DNA from: an uncultured Oscillospiraceae bacterium
GTDB lineage: Bacteria; Bacillota; Clostridia; Oscillospirales; Ruminococcaceae
Reading direction: 5' to 3'
Assembly: GCA_900548355.1 (NCBI GenBank)
Contig: URKR01000004.1
Location: 62,001-126,000 of the forward strand
Length of the DNA: 64,000 nucleotides
Of this stretch, positions 33,336 to 41,769 are shown piece after piece; the stretch's first letter is position 1; every line of letters starts with the position of its first letter. A model generated the notes under the pieces. That model did not search any database. It was not told where the DNA came from and was given only the letters and a program-made list of their open reading frames with translations. The position numbers were made by a program, and so were the translations under genes.

Positions 33336-33610
33336 GGTCTGTCCGGCGGCGGTGCGGCTCCCTTTTTTCCTGTGAGAAGTTCCACGGCTTCGGTGAAGCT
33401 CTTGCCGAAAAACTCCATGACAAAATCAACGGGGCCGCCGCCCTTGCTCTGGCTGTGCCTGTACCATTTGTTTCCCCGGACGGTCAAGCTGTCATGCCGT
33501 TTCCAGCGGTATTCATTTCCGGCGCGAGTAAGCTGCTCGCCCTGTGATTGCAGGAAAGAAACAAGGTCAGCTTGGTTCGCCCGGTCTATCTGTTCTTGGG
33601 TGTAGTACAT
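33335..33610 (-). pseudogene. Truncated CHC2/DUF3991 primase-like protein
   Basis: From the ATG at 33610 the first about 92 residues (MYYTQEQIDRANQADLVSFL, then RKWYRHSQSKGGG-type and DFVMEFFGKSFTEAVELL) match the N-terminal zinc-finger-like part of DUF3991/toprim proteins carried by conjugative elements. Near 33335 homology stops and the frame enters unrelated sequence, so the toprim part is lost by deletion. Confidence 0.65.
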
Positions 33611-33700
33611 GGTTGATACCTCGCTTTCTGTGGTTGAATAGTTCGCAATAATGGATTAGAATAATAACAAACGGTCTGAATTGAAGGAGGGTGTTCATTG

Positions 33701-33925
33701 ATGAAATGTCCTAAGTGTGGGAAAGATATGCAACCCGGCTTTTTACAAACCGCAAAGATAGTTGCATTCAATAAAACAAGGCATAAAATATCTCTAAATC
33801 CTAAAGATAAAGAGGACATTGTATTAGCAAGGAAAGCATTTACGGGTACGGACTTTCAAGGTTTTATTTGCAAAGAGTGTGGCTTGGTTGTATTTGATTA
33901 TAAAAATGACCTTTCACGCTTTTGA
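33701..33925 (+). CDS. Small zinc-ribbon protein (PF20097-like)
   Basis: A 74-residue protein with two CxxC pairs, MKCPKCGKDM at the start and FICKECGLVV near the end, enough to bind one zinc. GAAGGAGGG lies ten bases before the ATG. It is AT-rich compared with its flanks and points the opposite way to the decayed element genes. Such proteins are widespread and their role is unknown. Confidence 0.7.
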   Translation: MKCPKCGKDMQPGFLQTAKIVAFNKTRHKISLNPKDKEDIVLARKAFTGTDFQGFICKECGLVVFDYKNDLSRF

Positions 33926-34183
33926 TTATCGCTCCTGTTCGTGCCGCTTGGTGCGGGTCTGCTCCGGCTGGTCTGCTTTCAGTGCAATATCAACGCACTT
34001 GCGGATATTGTGCAGCTCGGCAACCTCCGCGCGGGTGTCTTTCAGCTTGGTATATTCCGCTGTTCTCTGCCCGCTGAGAGTGGCGTACTCTTTTTCCCAT
34101 TCAGAGATAGGCAAGCTCTTTGTCCCTTTCGGCAGATTTGCATGGAGATAGCGGTTTGCCGCGTTCCATAGGGTATGTTTCAC
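33926..34183 (-). pseudogene. C-terminal relaxase fragment of another mobilization family
   Basis: About 80 residues, KHTLWNAANRYLHANLPKG, then PISEWEKEYATLSGQ and EVAELHNIRKCVDIAL, matching the tail of a MobA/MobL-type relaxase as I recall it. The DNA just upstream (GAGGTGAA at about 34179) is the same ribosome site that precedes the ParA fragment at 40483, so a deletion has joined the ParA leader to this relaxase tail. It may still be translated but should lack nicking activity. Confidence 0.65.
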
Positions 34184-34638
34184 CTCGTTTCTGTTGATTG
34201 CGTTCGGTTCTGGAAATAGAAAAAGCCGCCACTTCTTTCGTTAAAAAGAGTGACGGCTTTTTCTGATCCCGGAACATCAATCCCCGGAAATGCAAAAAGC
34301 GCCCAGCAGGAACACTGAGCGCTTTCGCAATAAAATCATATTCATTTGTTCAGATTTGGTCAAACTTTGCCAAACCGATTTTGCATAAAAATGCGGAGGG
34401 CTTAAAAGGCAAAAACGACCTTGGGGGAGAGGGAAAGGCCAAAAAAGTTGTCCTATAATTTAACCCATTAGCCCTCATTTTAGGGGTGGTTGTCCTTTAT
34501 TTAACCCATAAAAATCGGGTTAAAACAGGTCAGACTATGCCAAAACAGGGCAAACAATCTGAAAAGGAAAAACCCCGAAAACCGCATGGTTTCGGGGTTT
34601 TTGAGCTGTTTTGAACTGAAATCAGCGCTTGCTGAACT
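34179..34638. repeat. Conserved element terminus, copy 1
   Basis: Homologous along its length to 40488-40944. It holds, in order: ParA ribosome site; a terminator hairpin (AAAAAGCCGCCACTTC/GAGTGACGGCTTTTT type, 34218-34256); TTAACCCAT at 34460 and 34501; inverted GGGTTAA at 34517; a second terminator (CCCCGAAAACC/GGTTTCGGGG, 34571-34600); and the rpsI-like 15-mer at 34624-34638. Motif spacing is kept within one base between copies, suggesting recombinase or excision-factor sites, or replication iterons. Confidence 0.8.
34624..34638. other. Attachment-site copy (rpsI 3' end)
   Basis: AGCGCTTGCTGAACT is identical to the end of rpsI at 40930-40944. Read on the minus strand with its right flank it encodes APDKFSKR then TGA, a near copy of the S9 C-terminus APQFSKR. 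It therefore looks like the junction left by an element that integrated into rpsI and carried a replacement 3' end. Confidence 0.75.
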
Positions 34639-35085
34639 TGTCCGGTGCGGCGAATGTGTTAGCTTTGCTTCGGTTTGAGCGTTTTCCGGAGGCAATAATA
34701 ACACAGAACCGTACATTTTACAATCATTCAGGCAAAAGTTTTCATAACTTCAGCCAGAATCCACGAGGAATCTTGCTTCTTTTTTGCTTCTTATCCACGG
34801 CAGCTCAGGGCTGTGGAGGGAGTGTAAAGGATAGAAGGTCATCAAACAGCAAAGGCGGGCTGGAAGCGGCAAAACGTCCAGCCCGCCTTTCTTATGAAAT
34901 TCCTTACTATAGTGACTTATGCTATCGGCTCCTGTTTCTAAATCCAATCATCCTTTTACTCTCACAGTTTTTAACGCCGCCGAATACAACAAATCACCCC
35001 AACAATTACACAGCCTACTACAAGCACTAAGACAACGTACAACAAAACAACATGAACTGTTCCGTAGCTCCGCCCCGACTGTATG
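34639..35085. other. Intergenic region at the left end of the second element
   Basis: I see no gene. AAAGGCGGGCTGGA (34851-34864) pairs with TCCAGCCCGCCTTT (34877-34890), a strong hairpin with a following CTTATG, possibly a terminator. The rest is AT-rich and probably decayed element end sequence. Confidence 0.5.
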
Positions 35086-35157
35086 GGTAAATAATACCAC
35101 GACTTGAAGATAAATTCCATATAAGCAATCTGTTCTTTGTGATAAAATCCTATCTTA
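35086..35157 (+). promoter_or_regulatory. Shared 72-nt promoter/operator, copy before the hydrolase
   Basis: It aligns without gaps to 37471-37542 at roughly 70% identity by eye. The best conserved blocks are TACCACGA, CCATATAAG and TTGTGATA followed by AAT and CTAT; the last includes a -10-like element. Both copies lie 90 bases or less before the start of a cargo gene, so one regulator, probably the AraC protein, likely acts on both. Confidence 0.65.
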
Positions 35158-35246
35158 GGGTGTAGAAGTGTATAGAAATCATATAGAAAGTCTTGGATTA
35201 GAATGGCCGAGCTGCGATTATTATTGAAATAATGGAGATTCTACAA

Positions 35247-36287
35247 ATGAACGAGAAAATTTTCAAAAAGAAACGTAAGGGACTAAAGATTTTTTTATCA
35301 ATATGTGGAGTGCTAATGGCTTTGCTCTTGACACTCTACCTTGTCGCCACAAATAATACCCAAACCGTGATCGGGATGCTTCAAAAATTATCGTATGGCG
35401 ATAACCCGATCAATTCATATGAACCGTTTTATGATCCCGTTAACGGGAAGAAGGACAACGGACAATATCTTATCAGCGAAATTAATTATGATAGTGAATA
35501 TCCGAATGGCTTTCTCGACATAACCTATCCCGATGAAAACAGAGATGTCGATCGTCCTACGCTTTTTTATTTTCACGGTGGCGGTTTCTTTGCCGGGAGT
35601 AAGAACATGGGCGACCCTTTGGCGGCAACAGAAGCGACCTATCTTTTGGATGACATCTGCGCCGCCGGATACAATATCGTCAATGTGGATTACGCGCTCG
35701 TTCCGGATTATCGGTTTCCGGTTCCGCTGATTCAAGCGAACAAAGCGTTTGCCTATATACAAGAACATGCCGATGAATATCACCTGAATATGGACAATGT
35801 CGTAATTATGGGTTCATCAGCAGGAGCTATCATGGCCAGCCAGCTCGGCAGTATCATAACCAATCCTGAATACGCGGAACTGCTTGGAATTACGCCTGCA
35901 TTGAAACCCGAACAGGTAAAGGCAGTCGTGATAGACGACGCCCCCCTCGACTACAAAGCATTTTCTTTGGCAACCAAAATAATTATAGGGAACTATGTCA
36001 AAGGAAGCATCTATCTTTCGGAAGAAGAAATAAAGCAATACGATAATATTCAAAACCTTACTGCAAATTACCCCGCCGCTGTATTACTTGGCAGCGAATA
36101 CAGACACGATATGGAAGTAATGCACGAGGAACTGAATAAACTCGGCTGCGAGCATCTTCATATCGACCCGTATATAGAACACGGACTTACAAAACCTCAC
36201 TGTTTTGTTTCGACAGAACGTACTGACCCTATTGCAAAAGATGCATTCGATAGGATGATTTCATTCCTGAACGAAAAGACGAAATAA
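35247..36287 (+). CDS. Membrane-anchored alpha/beta hydrolase (esterase/lipase, HSL-like)
   Basis: A 346-residue protein. A basic start (KKKRKG) and one hydrophobic helix (about 14-36) suggest an uncleaved anchor with the enzyme outside. The catalytic domain has the oxyanion motif FYFHGGGFFAGS (about 108-119) and the nucleophile elbow IMGSSAGAIMA (Ser about 190), both typical of hormone-sensitive-lipase-type carboxylesterases; the last His is probably in EHGLTKPH near residue 312. The ATG at 35247 has GGAG eight bases upstream; ATG 35232 would overlap that site. It probably removes acyl groups from a sugar or other nutrient imported by the nearby transporters (inference). Confidence 0.85.
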   Translation: MNEKIFKKKRKGLKIFLSICGVLMALLLTLYLVATNNTQTVIGMLQKLSYGDNPINSYEPFYDPVNGKKDNGQYLISEINYDSEYPNGFLDITYPDENRDVDRPTLFYFHGGGFFAGSKNMGDPLAATEATYLLDDICAAGYNIVNVDYALVPDYRFPVPLIQANKAFAYIQEHADEYHLNMDNVVIMGSSAGAIMASQLGSIITNPEYAELLGITPALKPEQVKAVVIDDAPLDYKAFSLATKIIIGNYVKGSIYLSEEEIKQYDNIQNLTANYPAAVLLGSEYRHDMEVMHEELNKLGCEHLHIDPYIEHGLTKPHCFVSTERTDPIAKDAFDRMISFLNEKTK

Positions 36288-36360
36288 ATGGAGCATTATA
36301 TATGAAGTTTGTTTAGCAGGGAACCCATGAACAGGGACTATAGGAAAATATAGCTGAGAA

Positions 36361-36402
36361 AAGTCGCCCAAGCAGATTCTATCTGCTCGGGCGACTTTTT
36401 TG
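36361..36402 (+). terminator. Terminator of the hydrolase gene
   Basis: AAGTCGCCCAAGCAGAT pairs with ATCTGCTCGGGCGACTT over TCT, followed by TTTTG. It lies between the convergent hydrolase and AraC genes. Confidence 0.9.
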
Positions 36403-36488
36403 TTAATTGTCCATAGGATTATTTGGCATTTGAAGGCCCACGACAGACGTATCCAGAAGCAAATCAATGATGAGCTTGCACAGAGAGT

Positions 36489-37448
36489 TCAACGTTCTTC
36501 TGTCATAGTATACGTCTTTCGATATTCAGAAGGAGTTTGTTTCATATGCTTTCGAAATACCTTGACAAAGTAACTGCTATCGGAAAATCCACATTTACAA
36601 CTGATTTCCTTAACAGATAGTGTAGAGGTTAATAATAGTCTTTGAGCCTGCTGCAAACGATAGCGAATCAAATAAGACATCGGCGTATCAGCATAATACT
36701 TTTGGAAGCATCGGCCAGCTTCGCTCCGGCTGATGTTGGCCGATGCTGCCAGATCTTCAAGGGAAATCATTTCGGAAAAGTGCTTTTGAATATACTGAAC
36801 CATTTGCTGCATCCGAATTTGTGTCTTAGAATCCAGCGGTTGAATCTTTGAACGAGAGAATTCGGATTGATTGTTATACAGTATCTTGAAAAATTCAAAT
36901 AAACTCTGATGCACTTCCAATTCCGGACAATCCGAATGACTTTGTTTTGGCAATAAAATGCTGAAATCCAGCACATCTTGACCTGCTTCGCTACCAAGAA
37001 CTTGATAAACACGGAATAAGCACGACAACATTTGTTTTTGCCAAGGTACATATGGCGATAACGTTATATACGGTAAACTGGAATCATGGAGTAGCGGGTA
37101 AAAATATTTCTGGAAAATTGTGCTTGTCAATGGGGCTAATACATTTTCTGCAAAGACAATGTTCGGGCACAAACATTTCCGAGTCGAATCAGTCAAACTG
37201 TATCTATGTAATTGTCCACTTCCAATCAAAATACTTTCTCCGGGCAAAAGTGTCAAGCGTTTTTCTCCGACTTGTATCATCACTTCTTGATTGAAAGCAG
37301 AAAAAATTTCATATCCAAAATGCCAATGCAGCGGCACCTGCCCATCGGGCCATTGATTCAAGTCATCAATATAAAATTGTATAGGGAATGAAGGATCTGG
37401 AAAAGAAAACTCCTCTTTTAGCATATGATCAAGTATTAATTGTTCCAT
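36489..37448 (-). CDS. AraC-family transcriptional regulator
   Basis: A 319-residue regulator. The N-terminal cupin-like sensing part (about 20-110) has VPLHWHFGYEIF and LLPGESILIGSGQLHRY. The C-terminal AraC domain (about 215-315) has two helix-turn-helix units, ISLEDLAASANISRSEAGRCF and VKEISCKCGFSDSSYFVKVF, with the family ending KQTPSEYRK. The ATG at 37448 follows GGGAGGGGC. It is divergent from the transporters and sits between them and the hydrolase; the sensed ligand is probably a sugar or derivative. Confidence 0.92.
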   Translation of the reverse strand: MEQLILDHMLKEEFSFPDPSFPIQFYIDDLNQWPDGQVPLHWHFGYEIFSAFNQEVMIQVGEKRLTLLPGESILIGSGQLHRYSLTDSTRKCLCPNIVFAENVLAPLTSTIFQKYFYPLLHDSSLPYITLSPYVPWQKQMLSCLFRVYQVLGSEAGQDVLDFSILLPKQSHSDCPELEVHQSLFEFFKILYNNQSEFSRSKIQPLDSKTQIRMQQMVQYIQKHFSEMISLEDLAASANISRSEAGRCFQKYYADTPMSYLIRYRLQQAQRLLLTSTLSVKEISCKCGFSDSSYFVKVFRKHMKQTPSEYRKTYTMTEER

Positions 37449-37470
37449 AGGATGCCCCTCCCGTGTTTGA

Positions 37471-37542
37471 GTAAATATTACCACGATTTGAGTAAAAAAA
37501 CCATATAAGTGCTTGATTTGTTGTGATAGAATTCTATTTTAG
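37471..37542 (+). promoter_or_regulatory. Shared 72-nt promoter/operator, copy before the transporters
   Basis: The region between the divergent AraC and first transporter genes; an ungapped relative of 35086-35157. It contains GTAAATATTACCACGA, CCATATAAG and TTGTGATAGAATTCTAT, where TAGAAT can serve as the -10 for the transporter operon. Probable AraC binding region. Confidence 0.65.
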
Positions 37543-37561
37543 AACATGGAGGGGTGCATAT

Positions 37562-38743
37562 ATGGCAACAATTCTGCTTGTTTTTATTTATATTTTTTAC
37601 ATTGGCCTGGGGATTCCCGATTCTCTTCTTGGTGCTGCATGGCCAGCTATTTATGGTGATTTATCTGTTCCTATTTCCTACGCCAGCTTAGTTTCGGTAA
37701 TCATTTCATGTGGAACAGTTCTTTCGAGTTTATTTAGCGCACATGTTATTGCGAAGTTAGGAACTCCACGTGTAACGGTACTCTCAACAAGCCTCACTGC
37801 AATTGCGCTGCTTGGATTTTCTTTTTCACAAAATTTTTTATGGCTTTGTATCTGTGCGGTTCCATTAGGGATTGGTGCGGGCTCTATTGATACTGCATTG
37901 AATAATTATGTGGTTTTACACTACAATTCTATGCAAGTTAATTTTCTCCATTGTTTTTACGGAGTGGGGGTTACTGTCAGCCCTTATTTAATGTCCCTTG
38001 CATTATCAGACAATATGAATTGGCGAGGTGGCTATAAAACAGTCTTTTTCATCCAACTTACTATTGCGGCTCTATCCATAATTAGCCTTCCCATATGGAA
38101 AAGGATAAGTCAGGCAAATCCACAAGAGAAACCTATTCAGGTGTTGTCTTTGTCACAGATGCTGAAACGAAAAAAGGTCTGGGCATCCTGTGGCGTATTC
38201 ATCGGAATCAGTGCTTTGGAATCCACCTGCTTGATTTGGGGAAGTACATTTTTAGCCGAAAGCGTGGGAATACCTGCAGATACTGCTGCCGCCCTGATTA
38301 CCTTCTATTTTATCGGTATGACTTTAAGTCGGCTTTTATCTGGAGTGCTTACCATAAAATATTCTGATTGGCAAATTATTTTTTCTGGACAAGCGGTTAT
38401 ATTTATTGCTGTTGTTTTGTTGCTGATACAAAACAACGTAATGGCAGCGACTCTGGGTCTGTTTTTAATTGGACTTGGCAATGGTCCTATTTTCCCAAAT
38501 ATTACACATCTTACTCCCGAATTATACAGTAAAGAAGCTTCGCAATCTATAATCGGTATCCAAATCGCATTTTCTTATCTCAGTGTTATGCTGACGCCCG
38601 TTTTATTTAGTGTAGTAACTACCTTTGCTGGGATCTCTGTCTTTCCAAATTTCCTGCTTGTTATGTTCCTGCTTATGATTGCTTGTACAATTATACTTAA
38701 AATCGGCGATGCTAAAAGTCGTACAAAAAGACAAAATGTATAA
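37562..38743 (+). CDS. MFS transporter (first of two tandem paralogs)
   Basis: A 393-residue, twelve-helix major facilitator protein. It starts with YIGLGIPDSLLGAAWPAIY, a signature of a sugar-type MFS branch, and carries FYGVGVTVSPYL in helix 5 and GLGNGPIFPNITHLTPE in helix 10. GGAGG lies before the ATG; an upstream in-frame start has no support. Very similar to the next gene, from which it is separated by 28 bases. With the AraC regulator and the hydrolase it forms an uptake module. Substrate unknown. Confidence 0.87.
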   Translation: MATILLVFIYIFYIGLGIPDSLLGAAWPAIYGDLSVPISYASLVSVIISCGTVLSSLFSAHVIAKLGTPRVTVLSTSLTAIALLGFSFSQNFLWLCICAVPLGIGAGSIDTALNNYVVLHYNSMQVNFLHCFYGVGVTVSPYLMSLALSDNMNWRGGYKTVFFIQLTIAALSIISLPIWKRISQANPQEKPIQVLSLSQMLKRKKVWASCGVFIGISALESTCLIWGSTFLAESVGIPADTAAALITFYFIGMTLSRLLSGVLTIKYSDWQIIFSGQAVIFIAVVLLLIQNNVMAATLGLFLIGLGNGPIFPNITHLTPELYSKEASQSIIGIQIAFSYLSVMLTPVLFSVVTTFAGISVFPNFLLVMFLLMIACTIILKIGDAKSRTKRQNV

Positions 38744-38771
38744 ATCATTCTGAGCAACAAGGAGATATGAA

Positions 38772-39941
38772 ATGACGACACTCTTATTACTTATTATTTA
38801 CATTGCGTTTATTAGTTTAGGAATTCCTGATTCACTATTTGGGACAGCTTGGCCAGCTATTTACTCTGAACTAACTTTGCCAATTTCCTATGGAAGTTTT
38901 GTAACAATCATAATATCCTGCGGAACTATTATTTCCAGTCTTTTAAGTTCACGGTTGCTTGCTCGATTTGGAACTGGATTTATTTGTATATTCAGCACGG
39001 CATTAACGGCAATTGCGTTGTTGCTATTTTCCTTTTCTAATAACTTTTACTTGTTATGCGTCTGCGCCTTACCGCTTGGATTAGGCGCAGGAGCAATCGA
39101 TATTGCACTTAACAATTACGTTGCCCTCCATTATTCCGCAATACACATGAGCTTTTTACACTGTTTCTACGGTGTAGGTGTATCGGCCAGCCCATATATC
39201 TTATCAGAAATTATTGGATCACAAGGAAACTGGCGCATCGGGTACCAAACTGCCGCCAGTATTCAATTTGCAATTCTACTATTATTGATAGCCACAATAA
39301 CCCTTTGGGGCAAAACTAAGATTTCGGTATCTTCTGCTTCTGTACGCCATGCATCCACTCTTTCTTTTCGCACAATGGTCCGGATGCCAGGAGTCAAAGA
39401 AATCTGCTGTATGTTTATAACATCTTGCGGAATAGAATATACCTGTGGGAATTGGTGCAGTACATTTCTCGTTGAAAATAAAAATATGCCGATTGCCAAC
39501 GCGGCTCAAGTAGTTATGTTATATTATATTGGCCTTACGCTTGGACGATTTTGTTCCGGTTTATTAGCTGTGCGGCTACATAGCTGGAAAATCATTCGAT
39601 TGGGGCAAATTGTTCTTGGTGCAGGAATTCTCTTGCTCTTTATGCCTTTCCTGACAACATCCGTTATAGGCTTTTTCTTGATCGGCTTGGGTAACGGGCC
39701 GTTATTTCCAAACTTAAACTATTTAACCCCTGAGAATTTTGGAGAAAATATTTCTCAAAACGTTATGGGAATACAGATGGCAGCTTCGTATCTGGGGATT
39801 ATGTTGGCACCAGCCGTGTTCGGTATTCTAGGACAATGGATTGGGGTATGGTTACTGCCACTCTTTCTCATCTGTTTTTATTTTGTTATGTTGGCTTCAC
39901 ATTCACGGGCAAAACATCACATCCAAACAAAGATTCAGTAA
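38772..39941 (+). CDS. MFS transporter (second of two tandem paralogs)
   Basis: A 389-residue paralog of the preceding transporter, with matching landmarks YIAFISLGIPDSLFGTAWPAI, CFYGVGVSASPYILSE and GLGNGPLFPNLNYLTPE. AAGGAGATATGAA precedes the ATG. Tandem duplication followed by divergence suggests either two related substrates or two subunits; MFS proteins usually act singly. The gene is AT-rich compared with the host genes to the right, and the element-tail repeat begins right after its stop. Confidence 0.87.
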   Translation: MTTLLLLIIYIAFISLGIPDSLFGTAWPAIYSELTLPISYGSFVTIIISCGTIISSLLSSRLLARFGTGFICIFSTALTAIALLLFSFSNNFYLLCVCALPLGLGAGAIDIALNNYVALHYSAIHMSFLHCFYGVGVSASPYILSEIIGSQGNWRIGYQTAASIQFAILLLLIATITLWGKTKISVSSASVRHASTLSFRTMVRMPGVKEICCMFITSCGIEYTCGNWCSTFLVENKNMPIANAAQVVMLYYIGLTLGRFCSGLLAVRLHSWKIIRLGQIVLGAGILLLFMPFLTTSVIGFFLIGLGNGPLFPNLNYLTPENFGENISQNVMGIQMAASYLGIMLAPAVFGILGQWIGVWLLPLFLICFYFVMLASHSRAKHHIQTKIQ

Positions 39942-39945
39942 TTTG

Positions 39946-40073
39946 CAAGCAATGCTTGTGGCTATCCATCGCCACAAACCGCTTGTTGAGGTCTGTGCCC
40001 CCAATCCCCTTTTGAACACAGACTTTCATTCTGTGGCTGCGCGTTCTCCGAACGCTTTTAGGCCACGGCCAAC
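39946..40073. repeat. Element-tail repeat, copy 2
   Basis: Matches 29660-29846 but lacks the internal hairpin block. It lies between the second transporter and the relaxase 3' end, the same place as copy 1 relative to cargo and relaxase. Confidence 0.75.
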
Positions 40074-40176
40074 TCACCGCTGGCCGTGGTCCTTTTCTTT
40101 TTCGCACTTCAACTCATCGTCCATTTTTAGCATCTGTTCTACGTTGCCCATTACTGTCAGAAGTTCCCGCATTTCT
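40074..40176 (-). pseudogene. Relaxase C-terminal remnant, copy 2
   Basis: On the minus strand about 34 codons read [20 protein letters not shown] and end KEKDHGQR, stop at 40074. This parallels the end of the 29847-30973 relaxase (RAAMRELLTVKNNVDR, ending KEKGHGQR). At its 5' side it is fused out of frame to the ParA fragment, so everything between relaxase and ParA has been deleted in this element. Confidence 0.75.
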
Positions 40177-40483
40177 TCACGAGAATGCCGAAAAGCTGGA
40201 TGTCGGCGGGCATCAGGTCAACGCCTTCCGGGTGGTGTAGGATACCCTCACCAGGACGCAACAGCTCATCCATCAGGATGCGGCCCATTGCGTCAGATAA
40301 GGTGAAGAGCAGCTTGTCTGGTCTGGGATTCCCCAAACTGATAGTCAGGCTGCCCTGCGGGTCCCCGTCAATCAGCAGCACTTTCTTCCCGGCCTGTGCC
40401 AGCCCGATCCCCAAGTTTGCGCAGGTGGTTGTCTTGCCAACGCCGCCTTTTTGGTTGGCGATGGCGATGATTTGCGTGTTCAA
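40157..40483 (-). pseudogene. Truncated ParA/Soj ATPase
   Basis: From a TTG at 40483 (GAGGTGA upstream) the product begins [20 protein letters not shown], the deviant Walker A of ParA, then [17 protein letters not shown]. After PADIQLFG it runs into the relaxase remnant and stops, giving about 108 residues instead of the usual 250 or more. Walker A is intact but the later ATPase and DNA-binding parts are missing, so partition or transfer function is unlikely. Confidence 0.85.
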
Positions 40484-40487
40484 TGAC

Positions 40488-40944
40488 TTCACCTCATTTC
40501 TGATTTTTTCTATGGCTTCTGGAAATAGAAAAAGCCGCCACTTCAAAAAAAAGAAAGTGACGGCCTTTTCTTATCCCGGAATGAAATTCCCCGGAAACGC
40601 AAAAAGCGCCCAGTAGAAAATACTGAGCGCTTGGCGATTAGATTTATTCTCTTTTGTTCAAATTAGGTCAAATTCAGACAAACCGTTTTCACGAAAAAGG
40701 TCTCTTGGAGATGTATAAATAAACATCCCCTTGGCATCCCAAAATCGCGTCTCGGTTGTCCTATTTTTTAACCCATAAGCCCTCTTTTTGGGGTGGTTGT
40801 CCACCATTTAACCCATAGAAAACGGGTTAAAAGAGGCTTCGTTCTGTCAAATTGCGTCAAACCATTTGAAAAGGAAAAACCCCGGAAACCGCGTAGTTCC
40901 GGGGTTTTTGACCACTTTTGATAAAGTTTAGCGCTTGCTGAACT
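40488..40944. repeat. Conserved element terminus, copy 2
   Basis: Homologous to 34179-34638, with the same order: terminator hairpin (40530-40570), TTAACCCAT at 40768 and 40808, inverted GGGTTAA at 40824, a second terminator (CCCCGGAAACC/GGTTCCGGGG region, 40877-40910), then the rpsI end. The second hairpin also serves as terminator for the leftward rplM-rpsI operon. Confidence 0.8.
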
Positions 40945-41326
40945 GCGGAGCGCGACGGGCAGCCTTGAGGCCGTACTTCTTACGTTCCTTCATACGAGGA
41001 TCGCGGGTCAGGAAGCCGGCCTTCTTGAGGGTGGGGCGCAGTTCAGGGTTGAACTGCAGCAGCGCGCGGGACAGGCCGTGGCGGATGGCGCCGGCCTGGC
41101 CGGAGCAGCCGCCGCCGACAACGTTGACAACAACGTCGAACTGGCCTTCGGTGCCGGTGAGCACCAGCGGGCTGCGGGCGAGCAGCTTCAGGGTGTCGAG
41201 GCCGATGTAGTCGTCGATATCACGGCCATTGATGGTGAACTTGCCGGTGCCGTTGTACACGCGCACGCGGGCGACAGAGTGCTTGCGGCGGCCGGTGCCG
41301 TAGAAATATTCCTTGGTTTCGTACAT
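40928..41326 (-). CDS. rpsI: 30S ribosomal protein S9
   Basis: A 132-residue ribosomal protein. Motifs [21 protein letters not shown] at the N-terminus, a [19 protein letters not shown] core, and the basic tail ending APQFSKR that reaches the P-site tRNA. It follows rplM by 11 bases, the standard L13-S9 operon. Its last codons (40930-40944) coincide with the attachment sequence of the integrated elements, which leave the protein end intact. Confidence 0.98.
   Translation of the reverse strand: MYETKEYFYGTGRRKHSVARVRVYNGTGKFTINGRDIDDYIGLDTLKLLARSPLVLTGTEGQFDVVVNVVGGGCSGQAGAIRHGLSRALLQFNPELRPTLKKAGFLTRDPRMKERKKYGLKAARRAPQFSKR
40930..40944. other. Attachment site at the rpsI 3' end
   Basis: AGCGCTTGCTGAACT forms the last codons of rpsI and recurs exactly at 34624-34638. 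The 6.3 kb between the two copies has the organisation of an integrated element. Confidence 0.75.
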
Positions 41327-41337
41327 GGGTTGCCTCC

Positions 41338-41769
41338 TTAGAACTCGACCGCTTCAGGCTTCTGGGCGGCGTGGACGTGTTCGGCGGTCTTGTAGCAGTG
41401 CAGGCGGGTCATCGCCTTGGCGCCCAGCGTGTTGGAGGGCACCATGCCCTTGACGGCGTAGGTCATGGCCTTGTCGCTGGCCTCAGCCATCAGGGTCTTG
41501 TACTGGGTCTCCTTCAGGCCGCCGATCCAGCCGGAATGGGTGCGATGGAACTTCTTTTCCAGCTTCTTGCCGGTGAGGACAGCTTCGTCGCAGTTGATGA
41601 TGATGACATGGTCACCACAGTCAACATTGGGGGTGAAGGTGGGCTTGTTCTTGCCACGCAGCAGGACGGCGGCCTTGGCGGCGACGCGGCCCAGCGGCTT
41701 GCCGGCGGCGTCGATCACATACCACTTGCGGTCGACCATCTCGGCGGGCTTAGCGAGTGTCGTGCTCAT
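41338..41769 (-). CDS. rplM: 50S ribosomal protein L13
   Basis: A 143-residue ribosomal protein of normal length. [16 protein letters not shown] at the N-terminus, [25 protein letters not shown]-like [13 protein letters not shown] and [19 protein letters not shown] are typical of L13. First gene of the rplM-rpsI operon, transcribed leftwards from the promoter at 41876-41904. Confidence 0.98.
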   Translation of the reverse strand: MSTTLAKPAEMVDRKWYVIDAAGKPLGRVAAKAAVLLRGKNKPTFTPNVDCGDHVIIINCDEAVLTGKKLEKKFHRTHSGWIGGLKETQYKTLMAEASDKAMTYAVKGMVPSNTLGAKAMTRLHCYKTAEHVHAAQKPEAVEF

